Below are positions 25,837-35,232 of a stretch of DNA of 64,000 nt, one piece after another. The notes below the pieces were generated by a model, which searched no databases, was not told where the DNA came from, and saw only the letters and a list, made by a program, of their open reading frames with translations. A program made the position numbers and the translations under genes. Source of the DNA: Dethiosulfovibrio russensis (GTDB taxonomy: Bacteria > Synergistota > Synergistia > Synergistales > Dethiosulfovibrionaceae); the NCBI RefSeq assembly GCF_021568855.1, contig NZ_JAKGUG010000006.1:62001-126000 (forward strand), given 5' to 3'. The stretch's first letter is position 1, and every line of letters begins with the position of its first letter.

Positions 25837-27639
25837 ATGGCATCCGGTAGCAGGTCTATCCCGGTCAGGTCGGAGATAGAGAACAGTTATAAATGGGATT
25901 TGAGCTCTATATACGGTGGAATAGAGGAGTGGGAAAACGCTTGGCGAGGGGTCGCTGAGTCTGTAGAGCCTCTGGAATCCTTCTCAGGAAAGTTGGGAGA
26001 CGAGGCTTCCTGTCTTTTGGGGTGTCTTAAGGAAATAGACAGAGTTAGCCTGGAGCTGGGAAAGGTTTTCGTCTATGCCACGATGAAAAGTCACGAGGAT
26101 GCGTCCGATGGAGAGGCGAAAGCCATGGCCGATAGGGCTATGGCACTCCACGTAAGGTTCTCTACCGCGTTGGCTTACGTGGTTCCCGAGATCCTCGGAA
26201 TCGAGGAGTCGAGACTTGCCTCGTTTTTCGACGACTTGCCCGAGTTGGAGATGTACAGATACCATATAGAACAGATAATCCGTAAGAAGACTCATGTTTT
26301 GAGCGCCAGGGAGGAGGAGCTCCTCTCGGGAATGGGCGAGATAGCCAATGCCCCTGAGCTTATTTTCTCGATGCTCACCAACGGAGATATGAAATTCCCC
26401 TCGATCCAGGATGAGAGTGGGGAGCCCGTCGAGCTTTCGGAGGAACGCTACTATCGTCTCATAAGGTCCAAGGACCGTTCTGTCAGAGAGGGAGCCTTCA
26501 AGGGAATTCACGATACCTACGGAAGCTTTCGAAATACCTTGGCTGCCTCGTTCGGATCTGCCGTCAAGGAGAGCGTCTTCGACGCCAGGGTGCACCGATA
26601 TGGATCGAGTCGGGAGGCCGCGTTGGACGGAGGTGACATCCCCCTGTCGGTTTACGATAATCTCATAGAGGCCGTCAGGGAGGGCCTGCCTCTGTTGCAC
26701 GACTACGTATCGTTGCGAAAGAGCTCCCTAGGGTTGGACGAGCTCCATATGTACGACCTTTACGTTCCCATAGTGGAGGAACCGGATGAGGATATATCCT
26801 GGGAAGACGCCAAGAAGACGGTGCTGGCCGGGCTGTCTCCTTTGGGGGATGGCTATCTGGACGTTTTGAAAGAGGGGTTCGATGGACGGTGGATAGACGT
26901 CTACGAGAGCCAGGGGAAGAGAAAAGGAGCTTATTCTTGGGGTAGCTACGGGACCAATCCCTTCGTATTGCTCAACTACAACGGCACCCTAAGGGACGTG
27001 TTCACCCTTGCTCACGAGATGGGGCATTCCCTGCATTCCTGGCATTCCCATAAGTTCCAGCCCCCTGTTTACGGCGATTACACCATATTCGTCGCCGAGG
27101 TAGCCTCCACCACCAACGAGGTGTTGCTCATGGAGCATATGTTGGAGAACAGGCCTAAGGACAGGTCTTTCCTCTTGAACTATTATCTCGAGCAGGTTCG
27201 TACGACGGTGTTCAGGCAGACTATGTTCGCCGAGTTCGAGCTGAAGGTACACCGTATGGCGGAGGAAGGAATCCCCTTGACACCGGAGACGTTGTCATCC
27301 CTCTGGGGAGAGCTCAACAGGGATTATTACGGTCCCGATATAGTGGTGGACAAGGAGATAGAGGTCGAATGGGCCAGGATACCTCACTTTTACTCTCCCT
27401 TCTACGTATATCAGTACGCTACTGGCTATGCGGCGGCCACCGCCTTGGCCGAGGGGATTCTTACCGGGGGAGAACCGTCGCGAGAGAGATATATAGATTT
27501 TTTGAAGAGCGGAAGCTCCAAGAATTCCATAGATTTGCTCAGAGGGGCCGGAGTTGATATGACGAGCCCCGAGCCTGTTCGGTCGGCCTTGAGGCTTTTC
27601 GGGGAGAAGATAGAGGAGCTAAGGAAGATTTCGGTATAG
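25837..27639 (+). CDS. pepF: Oligoendopeptidase F (M3B zinc peptidase)
   Basis: This 600-residue cytosolic metallopeptidase cleaves short peptides, fitting a peptide- and amino-acid-fermenting cell. The zinc motif is LAHEMGHSLHSWHS (HExxH), with the downstream FVAEVASTTNE glutamate and HFYSPFYVYQYATG segments of the M3B group. The N-terminal helical half starts with YKWDLSSIY. Length is normal for PepF. AAGGAG lies eight bases before the ATG. It probably shares the promoter of the NHL gene and ends at a terminator. Confidence 0.95.
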   Translation: MASGSRSIPVRSEIENSYKWDLSSIYGGIEEWENAWRGVAESVEPLESFSGKLGDEASCLLGCLKEIDRVSLELGKVFVYATMKSHEDASDGEAKAMADRAMALHVRFSTALAYVVPEILGIEESRLASFFDDLPELEMYRYHIEQIIRKKTHVLSAREEELLSGMGEIANAPELIFSMLTNGDMKFPSIQDESGEPVELSEERYYRLIRSKDRSVREGAFKGIHDTYGSFRNTLAASFGSAVKESVFDARVHRYGSSREAALDGGDIPLSVYDNLIEAVREGLPLLHDYVSLRKSSLGLDELHMYDLYVPIVEEPDEDISWEDAKKTVLAGLSPLGDGYLDVLKEGFDGRWIDVYESQGKRKGAYSWGSYGTNPFVLLNYNGTLRDVFTLAHEMGHSLHSWHSHKFQPPVYGDYTIFVAEVASTTNEVLLMEHMLENRPKDRSFLLNYYLEQVRTTVFRQTMFAEFELKVHRMAEEGIPLTPETLSSLWGELNRDYYGPDIVVDKEIEVEWARIPHFYSPFYVYQYATGYAAATALAEGILTGGEPSRERYIDFLKSGSSKNSIDLLRGAGVDMTSPEPVRSALRLFGEKIEELRKISV

Positions 27640-27680
27640 AATAGGCCCGTTCGACGAAAACTCGAACGGGCCTATTCTTT
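27640..27680. terminator. Bidirectional terminator between pepF and the membrane-protein pair
   Basis: A 15-16 bp perfect stem (AATAGGCCCGTTCGA with its complement) with a 7-base loop begins at the pepF stop. On the plus strand it is followed by CTTT. It also ends the minus-strand gene at 27679. Confidence 0.8.
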
Positions 27681-28125
27681 AAAGTTGTCCGGTGGCGGAG
27701 AGGACTCCCTGAGCTATGAGAGCCGATCCGATATATGTTCCCACGAAGACGAATATGGCGACCACTACTATCCGCCAGCCGGTTTTCTTCAGCATGTCCA
27801 GGTCCTTGCCGATGGATAGTCCGGCATAGGCCAGAATGGGGGTGGTCAGGGACAGAAAACTGACCTTGCCTACCCAGGCGCTGAGCTGGGCAGAGCCGGG
27901 GAATCCGGGGTATGTCACGATGCAGCCTATCAGGACGATCCAGGCCACGCTGGGTATATTTCCCGGGACGACGTTTCTCATAATCACTCCCGCTACGCAA
28001 AGGGCTAAAAGGAATATCATTCCCGGGAGGGATTCTATTATGCCGTTGTGGAAGCCTACCAGGTTGCCGACGAGGCTCATTACGGCAACTATTACCAATA
28101 CCGCTATGGTTTCGGAGATTTTCAT
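27679..28125 (-). CDS. Small integral membrane protein, partner of the DUF3100 protein
   Basis: This 148-residue protein has four to five hydrophobic helices. The last third (LAYAGLSIGKDLDMLKKTGWR then a helix) recalls the end of YeiH-like and other bacterial exporters, but I cannot assign a family with certainty. It begins two bases after the stop of the DUF3100 gene and likely forms a two-part carrier with it. The neighbouring M20 amidohydrolase suggests transport of an amide-linked amino-acid compound or its product. Confidence 0.7.
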   Translation of the reverse strand: MKISETIAVLVIVAVMSLVGNLVGFHNGIIESLPGMIFLLALCVAGVIMRNVVPGNIPSVAWIVLIGCIVTYPGFPGSAQLSAWVGKVSFLSLTTPILAYAGLSIGKDLDMLKKTGWRIVVVAIFVFVGTYIGSALIAQGVLSATGQL

Positions 28126-28126
28126 C

Positions 28127-28945
28127 CTATTCGTCTCCCTTCCTGACGAATCGTTCCGGAGCAGTTCCGTATTTGGCTTTGTAGGTTACCCTGTACAGCC
28201 ATTCCGACATGGGTAGGGCCATCCATAGGGACATGTAGAGTCCGTCCAATCCGGAGAGCATGTTGCTTGCCGCGCCGAGTGCTTGCAGTTCCCCGGCTAT
28301 GTCGGGGAACATGGCCGACAGAGATCCTACAGATGCGGTCATCATGCTGGCGCTTCCGACCCCTGACGCCATCGCCAATGCCTTGGGGCTGATGGGCAGA
28401 TAAGCGGCAGCTGTGGTGGCCATCAAGCCGTAGAAGATGGTCCCGAAAACGGTGCCGCATATGTAGACGCCCATGACTCCCTGTCCCTCTGGACCGTCCA
28501 GGCCGTAGATATCCCCTATAAGGGCTACGTTAGGCTCTCTGGCCACGGAGTGGGCTGCTCCGATGGCCTCTCTCTTGAGACCTAGGAACACCGCCAGAGG
28601 AATTCCAAGCATCAGGGTCGCAAGGTTGCCGAATTCCTGAAGAATAAGGGCTGGACCGGACTTGATTATGGCAGGAAGGTTTGGACCTACCAAGGTGCCG
28701 TATCTTGCCATCAGGAGCATCAAGGTTACTCCGACTAGGCTTCCAGCGTCTACCATGTCCTTCTGCTTGACCACCTTCAGGAACTTGGGTCCCATGAGAG
28801 AGCCTATGATCAGAGCGTAGAGCATCGGCAGCAGTACAAGTGTTCCTGGGCCTATCTTAAAAGAGTGAATACCTATAAATTCGCTTACCACGACCAATAT
28901 CAGCACGATGGCGTGGATTTTGACGTTTTTTATGCCTTCTTTCAA
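28127..28945 (-). CDS. DUF3100-family membrane protein
   Basis: This 272-residue inner-membrane protein has seven to eight hydrophobic helices and the look of the DUF3100 family (GPGTLVLLPMLYALIIGSL near the start, a GVGSASMMTASVGSL segment in the middle). It starts at a TTG with GGAGGG six bases upstream. It lies 40 bases after the M20 amidohydrolase and overlaps functionally with the small membrane protein behind it. Such trios occur in other bacteria by my recollection. A transport role for the amidohydrolase substrate is inferred. Confidence 0.78.
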   Translation of the reverse strand: MKEGIKNVKIHAIVLILVVVSEFIGIHSFKIGPGTLVLLPMLYALIIGSLMGPKFLKVVKQKDMVDAGSLVGVTLMLLMARYGTLVGPNLPAIIKSGPALILQEFGNLATLMLGIPLAVFLGLKREAIGAAHSVAREPNVALIGDIYGLDGPEGQGVMGVYICGTVFGTIFYGLMATTAAAYLPISPKALAMASGVGSASMMTASVGSLSAMFPDIAGELQALGAASNMLSGLDGLYMSLWMALPMSEWLYRVTYKAKYGTAPERFVRKGDE

Positions 28946-28985
28946 CTTCGTCCCTCCTCGATCGATTCCACTCCGGGATCCTCCT

Positions 28986-30293
28986 TCAAGAGAAGTACCC
29001 CTGCAACGTCTCCAGATATTCCTGCTTGGTCATCAAAGGTCTGTATCCGTCCAGTAGATCCCTCCCTTCAGTAGCTCCGTTTGCCAGCAAATCGACTATG
29101 GTCATGGCCATTATCTTGGCTGGAACTATCACCGCTGCCTGATAGTCGTGAACGGTAAAGTCTTTGGAGTGAAGAGCTCCTGATACTCCGCCTGTGTAGG
29201 GGTGTATGGCCGGCATTATGTGGCATATGTCTCCCATGTCGGTGGAAGCGTTGAAGTGACCTACCCTCAGAATTTTCGAATCGGGCAAGACTGATCCGGC
29301 GTTTCGAGCGAATACGTCGTTAAGCCTGCTGTCGCAGGCCAGAGGTAGGTATCCCGGTATTGTGTTTATCTCGGTCTTGGCTCCTACTGCGTCACCTCCG
29401 GCCCTCAGCGCCCTGTCGAACTTTCCGTGGGTGTCGTCTATGCTCTTCAACGTCTTGCCTCTTACATAGGCTTCCATTCGAACGTCTGCCGGGACGCTAT
29501 TGACAGTGTCTCCACCCTTGGTGATGATGAAATGGAGTCTGACGTGGTCGTCGTCCCTGAAGGTCTCTCTCATGGCGTGAGCTCCGTTTATTCCCAGCAC
29601 CGCGGCGTTGAGGGCGTTTATGCCCTCGTCGGGAGCAGCGGCGGCGTGAGTAGCCTTCCCCAGGTACCTTATCGTCTTGGCCACGAAGCCGTTTCCGGTC
29701 TCTCCTATTCCGATGGAGGGCTCTGGCATATCCGTTCCGGCATGGACCATCATGGCCATGTCTATATCGTCGAACGCTCCTATCCTGATAAGTTCCTGCT
29801 TGCCTCCTAGAAAGCCTATTTCCCCTCTGGTTCTCATGTCGCTTCTCTCGCCTATCTCGATGAACTCCTCGGCGGGGACTGCGAAGAAGGTGACGTTACC
29901 ACCTAGGTGTCGGGCCACGTCGGATTTAGCGAAACCGGAGGCTACAGCCATAAGGGTGCCTATCTGAAGGTGGTGCCCGCAGGTATGGCTGGCGCCGGTC
30001 TCACGGTTTGCCTTAGGGCTGTCGGAACAGATTATTCCGTCTAATTCCCCTAAGACGGCTACGTTGGGGCCAGAGGAGTCCTCTTTGAGTTTGGCCTTCA
30101 CTCCGGTTCCGGCCAGCCCTTCCATCGGGTTTAGGTTCAGCCCTTTCATGAAATTGGCCACCTTGACGGAGGTCTTGTGTTCTTTGAATCCCAGCTCCGG
30201 TTCCATCTCTATATCCTTTGCCAGGGATATGACTCTCTCCGCATCACTGTCTATAGCTTCGCATATCGATCTTTTTATGGAATTCAGTTCCAA
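28986..30293 (-). CDS. M20-family amidohydrolase (aminoacylase/aminobenzoyl-glutamate hydrolase type)
   Basis: This 435-residue cytosolic metallohydrolase should split an N-acyl amino acid or similar amide. Metal and catalytic blocks are visible: SHTCGHHLQIG (the family usually has CGHD), VPAEEFIEIG with the catalytic Glu pair, the dimerisation-domain KATHAAAAPDEGINAL, and a late STDMGDICHIMP. The start is best put at TTG 30293, with GGAGGG seven bases upstream. An earlier in-frame ATG would include the promoter -10 as coding sequence. It heads an operon with two membrane proteins. Confidence 0.85.
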   Translation of the reverse strand: MELNSIKRSICEAIDSDAERVISLAKDIEMEPELGFKEHKTSVKVANFMKGLNLNPMEGLAGTGVKAKLKEDSSGPNVAVLGELDGIICSDSPKANRETGASHTCGHHLQIGTLMAVASGFAKSDVARHLGGNVTFFAVPAEEFIEIGERSDMRTRGEIGFLGGKQELIRIGAFDDIDMAMMVHAGTDMPEPSIGIGETGNGFVAKTIRYLGKATHAAAAPDEGINALNAAVLGINGAHAMRETFRDDDHVRLHFIITKGGDTVNSVPADVRMEAYVRGKTLKSIDDTHGKFDRALRAGGDAVGAKTEINTIPGYLPLACDSRLNDVFARNAGSVLPDSKILRVGHFNASTDMGDICHIMPAIHPYTGGVSGALHSKDFTVHDYQAAVIVPAKIMAMTIVDLLANGATEGRDLLDGYRPLMTKQEYLETLQGYFS

Positions 30294-30348
30294 GAGAGAT
30301 CCCTCCTTTTTTCTCGCAGGTTCTGGCTTTTCTGCGTCGACTTGCAAT

Positions 30349-30357
30349 ACTATAGCA
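30349..30357 (-). promoter_or_regulatory. Extended -10 promoter of the M20/DUF3100 operon
   Basis: On the minus strand TGCTATAGT forms an extended -10 without a clear -35. It gives a leader of about 50 bases before the TTG start at 30293. Confidence 0.5.
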
Positions 30358-30495
30358 CACTGAAGCGAAGGTGTATCCATAAAAGGCTGAAAAGCTAGTC
30401 GACTTTGTCGCTAATGTAAGGGAGGATTTTATTTTTTTATGGGAGACCTCAGGAACTTCAATAATAGATCTCTTCTTGTCCTATAGGCTTTTTGT

Positions 30496-30501
30496 TATAA
30501 T
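30496..30501 (+). promoter_or_regulatory. -10 element of the glyA promoter
   Basis: A consensus TATAAT lies about 65 bases before the glyA ATG. The -35 region is poor. No glycine or folate riboswitch fold was recognised in the leader. Confidence 0.5.
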
Positions 30502-30567
30502 AGACGAAAGTCTGTCGAGGAGTTTGTTCAGAATAGCTTTACCTTGACGGTGAAAGGTGGTTTTTAA

Positions 30568-31830
30568 ATGACTATCGATGGAGCAGAGGTTATACGCCAG
30601 GTGGATCCGGAGATATCCGAGATTATCTGTGAGGAGGCTCGTCGCCAGGAAAGACAGATAGAGCTTATCGCCTCGGAGAATTTCGTCTCTCCTGCGGTAT
30701 TGGCCGCCATGGGGTCGGTTCTCACGAACAAGTATGCTGAGGGATACCCTGATAAGAGGTACTACGGAGGTTGCGAGATCGTCGATAAGGCGGAAAAGCT
30801 GGCCATAGAGAGGGCCAAAGAGCTTTTCGGTTGCGATCACGTGAACGTTCAGCCCCATTCGGGGAGCCAGGCCAACATGGGTGTCTATTTCTCCGTGCTG
30901 GAGCCGGGGGATACGATTCTCGCCATGAACCTGTCCCATGGCGGTCACCTCACTCATGGTTCACCGGTGAACTTCTCCGGCAAGCTTTACAACGTGATAC
31001 CCTACGGAGTCGACAAGGAAACCGAGACCATCGATTTCGACGAGGTCCGCCGTCTGGCCAAAGAGCACAACCCGAAGATGATCGTCTGCGGCGCCAGCGC
31101 CTATCCCAGGGAGATCGACGCGGAGAGGTTTCGTGAGATTGCCGACGAGGTAGGAGCCTATCTAATGTTCGATATCGCCCATATAGCCGGGTTGATAGCC
31201 GCGGGATACCACAAGGATCCGGTTCCCTTCTGCGATTTCGTGACCACCACGACCCATAAGACCCTCAGGGGGCCCAGGGGCGGTATGATAATGTGTAAGG
31301 CCGAACACGCCAAGAAGATCGATTCGGCGATTTTCCCGGGGATGCAGGGTGGTCCTCTGATGCACGTGATAGCCTCCAAGGCGGTGTCTTTCGCCGAGGC
31401 TTTAAAGCCGGATTTCAAGGATTATCAGAGGCGAGTTATCGAGAACGCCTCTATTCTTGCGAAGGAATTGAAAAAACGTGATTTTCATCTCGTCTCCGGC
31501 GGAACCGACAACCATCTCCTGCTTTTGAACCTTACCAGTAAGGGAGTAACGGGAAAGGCCGCCCAGTTGGCACTTGACGAGGCGGGGATAACGGTGAACA
31601 AGAACACGGTTCCCTTCGAGACCCTCAGTCCCTTCGTGACCAGCGGAGTAAGGGTGGGGACTCCGGCAGTTACCACCAGGGGATTCGGCCCGGACGAGAT
31701 GGTAAAAATCGCCGATTGGATAGGTAGGGTGATCTCCGATGTCGAAAACCCCTCTAATCTGGAGGCGGTAAGAGCCGAGGTTCTAGATCTCTGTGGATCT
31801 AAGCCCCTTTATCCGGGGCTCTGTAAATAA
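30568..31830 (+). CDS. glyA: Serine hydroxymethyltransferase
   Basis: This 420-residue PLP enzyme interconverts serine and glycine with tetrahydrofolate as one-carbon carrier. Typical blocks are [39 protein letters not shown] and the PLP-lysine loop [14 protein letters not shown]. Length and order are normal. AAAGGTGG stands seven bases before the ATG. It links to the folate pool also fed by ftcD/fchA in this window. Confidence 0.97.
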   Translation: MTIDGAEVIRQVDPEISEIICEEARRQERQIELIASENFVSPAVLAAMGSVLTNKYAEGYPDKRYYGGCEIVDKAEKLAIERAKELFGCDHVNVQPHSGSQANMGVYFSVLEPGDTILAMNLSHGGHLTHGSPVNFSGKLYNVIPYGVDKETETIDFDEVRRLAKEHNPKMIVCGASAYPREIDAERFREIADEVGAYLMFDIAHIAGLIAAGYHKDPVPFCDFVTTTTHKTLRGPRGGMIMCKAEHAKKIDSAIFPGMQGGPLMHVIASKAVSFAEALKPDFKDYQRRVIENASILAKELKKRDFHLVSGGTDNHLLLLNLTSKGVTGKAAQLALDEAGITVNKNTVPFETLSPFVTSGVRVGTPAVTTRGFGPDEMVKIADWIGRVISDVENPSNLEAVRAEVLDLCGSKPLYPGLCK

Positions 31831-31850
31831 GATATAGGTTAGGTAAAAAG

Positions 31851-31882
31851 GGGGGAGCCGGAGCGAGTTTTCCGGTTCCCCC
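31851..31882 (+). repeat. Stem-loop repeat, copy 1 (before crcB)
   Basis: A 12 bp stem (GGGGGAGCCGGA with TCCGGTTCCCCC, one G-T wobble) with an 8-base loop lies after glyA. It shares 19 identical bases (31866-31884 region, starting GAGTTTTCCGG) with a second hairpin at 32776-32807. It may terminate glyA, but only two T follow. Confidence 0.65.
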
Positions 31883-31952
31883 TTGGCTATGGTACACTGT
31901 GATCCGGTGTTAAGAGGCCTCTTTCGGGCATGCTGAAAAGGTGGTTATGACG

Positions 31953-32327
31953 ATGTCGAAAATAGCCTGTATGATGGGAGCAGGCGCTTTGGGAGCTCTC
32001 TGCCGGTATGGTCTGGGAGGGTGGGTTCAGGAACGTTTCGGAGGAACCTTTCCTCTGGGGACGATGGCTGTTAACGTTATAGGGTGTCTGATCTTCGGGT
32101 TTCTGTGGACCTTGGCCAACGAACGTTATCTTTTGTCCGGTCCTTTGGCCTTTATGGTCTTGACCGGTTTCGTTGGATCCTTCACGACTTTTTCAACCAT
32201 GACCTTCGAGGGTTTCCGGTTGTTGTCTTCCTCCGCAGTCGGTGCGGCCCTTTTCTACCTTTTTGGAAGTCAGCTCCTGGGCATCGGTGCCGCTTGGGGC
32301 GGTGTCGTCCTGGCTAGGTTGCTCTGA
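31953..32327 (+). CDS. crcB: Fluoride channel CrcB/Fluc
   Basis: This 124-residue inner-membrane protein with four helices exports fluoride as a dual-topology dimer. The family marks GALCRYGLG near the N-terminus, GTMAVNVIGCLIFGFL (the Asn motif) and TGFVGSFTTFSTMTFE are present. The start is the ATG at 31953, eight bases after AAAGGTGG. The ATG six bases earlier is too close to it. It is followed by a DUF190 gene, a common pairing. No fluoride riboswitch was found in the leader. Confidence 0.93.
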   Translation: MSKIACMMGAGALGALCRYGLGGWVQERFGGTFPLGTMAVNVIGCLIFGFLWTLANERYLLSGPLAFMVLTGFVGSFTTFSTMTFEGFRLLSSSAVGAALFYLFGSQLLGIGAAWGGVVLARLL

Positions 32328-32341
32328 GGAGGTTTGGAGAT

Positions 32342-32683
32342 ATGACTGTTCGACACGAAGAATGGGAGCGTTTTAGAATCTATATCGGCGAGAGCGATTA
32401 TCGAAACGGTCGCCCTCTGTATAGGTATCTTCTCGAGGAAGCTAGGCGAAGGGGTCTGGCAGGAGCCACCGTCTTCAAGGGGCTTGCTGGTTTCGGAGCT
32501 GGATCCAAAATTCACTTTGCCGAGGTTCTCCGTCTTTCCGAAGATCTTCCCATAGTAATAGATATAGTCGACACCCCGGAAAAATTGGATGATTTCGCAT
32601 CCTTTTTGGACGAGGCTATGGATGGAGGAATGGTGTTACGGGAGTCGGTTCACGTGGATTTTTACCGTCCCTCTAGGGTTTGA
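32342..32683 (+). CDS. DUF190 (PII-like) protein paired with CrcB
   Basis: This 113-residue cytosolic protein of the DUF190 family has a ferredoxin-like, PII-like fold. Recognisable blocks are LYRYLLEEARRRGLAGATVF followed by KGLAGFG, and the LPIVIDIVDTPEKL strand-helix. It lies 14 bases after crcB behind GAGGAGG and presumably acts with it in fluoride tolerance, although the biochemical role of DUF190 is not settled. Confidence 0.88.
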   Translation: MTVRHEEWERFRIYIGESDYRNGRPLYRYLLEEARRRGLAGATVFKGLAGFGAGSKIHFAEVLRLSEDLPIVIDIVDTPEKLDDFASFLDEAMDGGMVLRESVHVDFYRPSRV

Positions 32684-32775
32684 AGAAAAATCACGGAGGG
32701 CCTGCGTTTTTGAGGTCTGTCAATTAATAAGCGTTCCTTTCTGTGACTCTCCATCTATGGGTAGAAGGGGTTTTC

Positions 32776-32807
32776 GGGGGAACCGGGATGAGTTTTCCGG
32801 TTCCCCC
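32776..32807 (+). repeat. Stem-loop repeat, copy 2 (after the DUF190 gene)
   Basis: An 11 bp perfect stem (GGGGGAACCGG/CCGGTTCCCCC), nearly the same as the one at 31851-31882. The pair brackets crcB and DUF190. No T-run follows. The 90 bases between the DUF190 stop and this hairpin hold nothing I recognise. Confidence 0.65.
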
Positions 32808-32817
32808 TCGAGTTATA

Positions 32818-32823
32818 TATAAT
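32818..32823 (+). promoter_or_regulatory. -10 element for the HAD phosphatase gene
   Basis: A consensus TATAAT lies 10 bases after the second stem-loop. The right arm of that hairpin would occupy the -35 position, which does not match consensus. Confidence 0.45.
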
Positions 32824-32848
32824 TCAAATTGAGAGATAGGTGATTTTT

Positions 32849-33514
32849 TTGATCGAGGTCGTCCTTTTTGACTTTGACATGACCCTGGTCGACAGCAGTC
32901 AGGGTATAACCGACTGTATGAACGCCGTGGCCGAAAATATGGGGCTCCCAAAGGTTACGAGGGAGCAGGTTTTGGGGATAATCGGCATTCCTCTGGCTAA
33001 GGGACTTCACTCCCTATGGGGGGAGTACGACGAAAATTGTCTCTCCGAATATCGTCGTATCTTCAGCGAGACGGAGTATGCGGGAATAGTGCCGTTCCCG
33101 GAAACGATTCCCGCCATCGAAAAACTCAGGGCTATGAACCTTAGGGTCGGGGTAGCCACCAACAGGCATGTCGCAGAGCCTGTGGTCAAGGCAGTGGGGC
33201 TCTTCGACCGTTTTGATCTCGTAATGGGGTTGGGCGATCTCTATCGTCCCAAACCGGAGCCCGACATGATCCTTGCGGCCATGAAAGAATTGGGAGGAAG
33301 CCCCGATGGGACCCTTTACGTCGGGGATACCGACATAGACATGAGAACCACAGTGGCCGCCGGTATGAAAGGAGTCGGCCTGGCCTCCGGGAATTTCTCC
33401 AGGGAAGATCTGGAGGCCGCCGGCGCATGGAGGACTTTGAACGGGATAGGCGATTTGCCTGAGCTATTAGAGGAGGAGGGACTGATATGTGTGGATCGGG
33501 ATGCGACGATCTGA
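32849..33514 (+). CDS. HAD-superfamily hydrolase, phosphoglycolate phosphatase-like
   Basis: This 221-residue cytosolic phosphatase has HAD motif I (VLFDFDMTLVDS), motif II (GVATNRH), the Lys in YRPKPEPDM and motif IV (YVGDTDIDMRT). A helical cap lies between motifs I and II, as in Gph-like enzymes. Motif I has DFDMT where D-x-D-G-T is usual. The substrate is unknown. The start is read as TTG at 32849, six bases after AGGTG. A GTG nine bases earlier is the alternative. Its end overlaps the next gene by 28 bases. Confidence 0.82.
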   Translation: MIEVVLFDFDMTLVDSSQGITDCMNAVAENMGLPKVTREQVLGIIGIPLAKGLHSLWGEYDENCLSEYRRIFSETEYAGIVPFPETIPAIEKLRAMNLRVGVATNRHVAEPVVKAVGLFDRFDLVMGLGDLYRPKPEPDMILAAMKELGGSPDGTLYVGDTDIDMRTTVAAGMKGVGLASGNFSREDLEAAGAWRTLNGIGDLPELLEEEGLICVDRDATI

Positions 33515-35232
33515 TCCGGTGGTCTTCCTGGGGAGAAAAGGCCGTCCGGCGATCCAAGGAAGAGCATAAGCCGCTTTTTCTGTACATCGGATCTCCCACC
33601 TGTCGTCTCTGTAATATCGAATACAGGGAGAGCTTCGCTAACGACGAGGTGGCTAAGTTGCTCAACGAGGACTTCGTCCCGGTCAGGGTGGAGCGGGAAA
33701 GCTTCCCGATCTTGAGCGACAGCGCTATGTCGGTCAATCGAATAATGAACGGTTCCGGAGGGTGGCCTTTGAATCTATTCCTGACCCCCGATCTGAAGCC
33801 TTTTTTCGTATCTTCCTACATGCCTCTGAAAGGGACTCCGGATCGTCCCGGTTTTTTGGACTGTCTGCCAAGGATAAAGTGGCTTTGGCTAACCGAAAAC
33901 GAAGCTCTGGTTCGGGCGTCCGAGGAGGTTTTGGAGTCTTTAAAAAAATCGACGGTAACCGGGACATCCGACATACCCGAGTCGACCTTGAAGGTCGCAT
34001 CCGAGGAGTTGTTGAACGATCTGGACGAGCTTTGGGGCGGTTTTGGCCAGGGGGGCAAGTTTACCTCCGTCCAGGAGCTGCTGTTCTTGTCCGAATACGA
34101 CCGTCGAACGGGATGTAAGAGATGCGACGAGGCTTTTCGTCTGTCCTTGGACGGTATGTCCATGGGGGCCATCAGAGATCATCTCGGAGGAGGCTTCCAC
34201 AGCTGCACTCTCGACAGAGAATGGCGTAGACCCCGTTTTGAAAAGCTACTGGTGGACCAGGCCATGGCGGCCATGGCCTTCGCCGAGGGGTTCGACAGAT
34301 ATGGAAAGGTGTCCTACTGGAGGGGGGCCGACGAGACCTTGGCCTACACCCTTTTGAACCTTTATTCTCCGGGCAGGGGCTTTTTTGCATCTCAAAGCTA
34401 CGAGACGGAAGACGGCGATATGGACTATTATCTCTGGACGTCCGACGAGATAGACTCCGCTCTGGGAGAAGACGCCGGGCTTTTCAAGAGGGCTTACGGC
34501 ATAACGGACGAAGGGAACTACATCGAAGAGACCACCGGTAGTCCCTCCGGCAAGAACGTCCTTTTTTTGACCACACCTCTGGATCGACTGGCCGAGGATG
34601 AGGGGATGGAGGACGAACAGGACCTTGAGGACCTGTTGGCCAAGGGGAGGCAGGTCCTATCGTCTCTCAGGCGGGAACGGATGGAGCCCGAAAAGAACGG
34701 ACGGATACTGTCGGACTGGAACGGCTTTTTTATCGCCGCTCTGGCTCGTTGCGGACGGGTCATGGACCGAAGAAATTACGTGGTTCTCGCGGAGAGAGAG
34801 TGTTCCAGGATATGGAGCGAGGGGGAACTATTTCATATAGGAGATATTCCTGCCACTCTGGACGACTATGCCGCGGTTATATGGGCTTTTCTGGAGACCT
34901 ATAGGTCGACGGACAATATGGTCTGGAGGGAGAGGGCGAAAAAACTCTTAGTACGATGCGAGGAACTTTTCGGCCTTGAAGGAAGGGGATATATCCTCTC
35001 AGAAAATGCCGGAGAGGGGATCCTATTCTCCCGGTCTCACGGACGGGACGGTCTGTATCCCTCCGGCAACGCCGTTATGGCGAACAATCTGGTTACATTG
35101 TGGGAGTGTACCGAGGAAAAGAGCTATAGAGACAGGGCCGTCGAGGTGATAACTTCCTTCGGAGACGGGGTGAAACGGGTTCCCGGAGGTTATTCTCATC
35201 TTCTGACGGCACTGTCGAGGGTTCTGCCTTAG
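33487..35232 (+). CDS. DUF255/YyaL-like protein: thioredoxin fold plus (alpha/alpha) barrel
   Basis: This 581-residue protein belongs to the family of human SPATA20 and Bacillus YyaL. Residues 10-130 form a thioredoxin-like domain with SPTCRLCN at the usual CxxC site (the family commonly has CHWCH) and [12 protein letters not shown]. The rest resembles a six-hairpin glycosidase-like barrel ([46 protein letters not shown]). It is shorter than the usual 650-700 residues. Function is unsettled in the family. Translation overlaps the HAD gene. Confidence 0.85.
   Translation: MCGSGCDDLIRWSSWGEKAVRRSKEEHKPLFLYIGSPTCRLCNIEYRESFANDEVAKLLNEDFVPVRVERESFPILSDSAMSVNRIMNGSGGWPLNLFLTPDLKPFFVSSYMPLKGTPDRPGFLDCLPRIKWLWLTENEALVRASEEVLESLKKSTVTGTSDIPESTLKVASEELLNDLDELWGGFGQGGKFTSVQELLFLSEYDRRTGCKRCDEAFRLSLDGMSMGAIRDHLGGGFHSCTLDREWRRPRFEKLLVDQAMAAMAFAEGFDRYGKVSYWRGADETLAYTLLNLYSPGRGFFASQSYETEDGDMDYYLWTSDEIDSALGEDAGLFKRAYGITDEGNYIEETTGSPSGKNVLFLTTPLDRLAEDEGMEDEQDLEDLLAKGRQVLSSLRRERMEPEKNGRILSDWNGFFIAALARCGRVMDRRNYVVLAERECSRIWSEGELFHIGDIPATLDDYAAVIWAFLETYRSTDNMVWRERAKKLLVRCEELFGLEGRGYILSENAGEGILFSRSHGRDGLYPSGNAVMANNLVTLWECTEEKSYRDRAVEVITSFGDGVKRVPGGYSHLLTALSRVLP

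Noticed and set aside
30381-30567. Glycine or folate riboswitch before glyA
   Set aside because: No matching conserved core or tandem aptamer structure could be recognised.
31885-31952. Fluoride riboswitch upstream of crcB
   Set aside because: The conserved fluoride aptamer pattern (GATG...CGCC...GATGACTCCTA-like) is not present in the leader.
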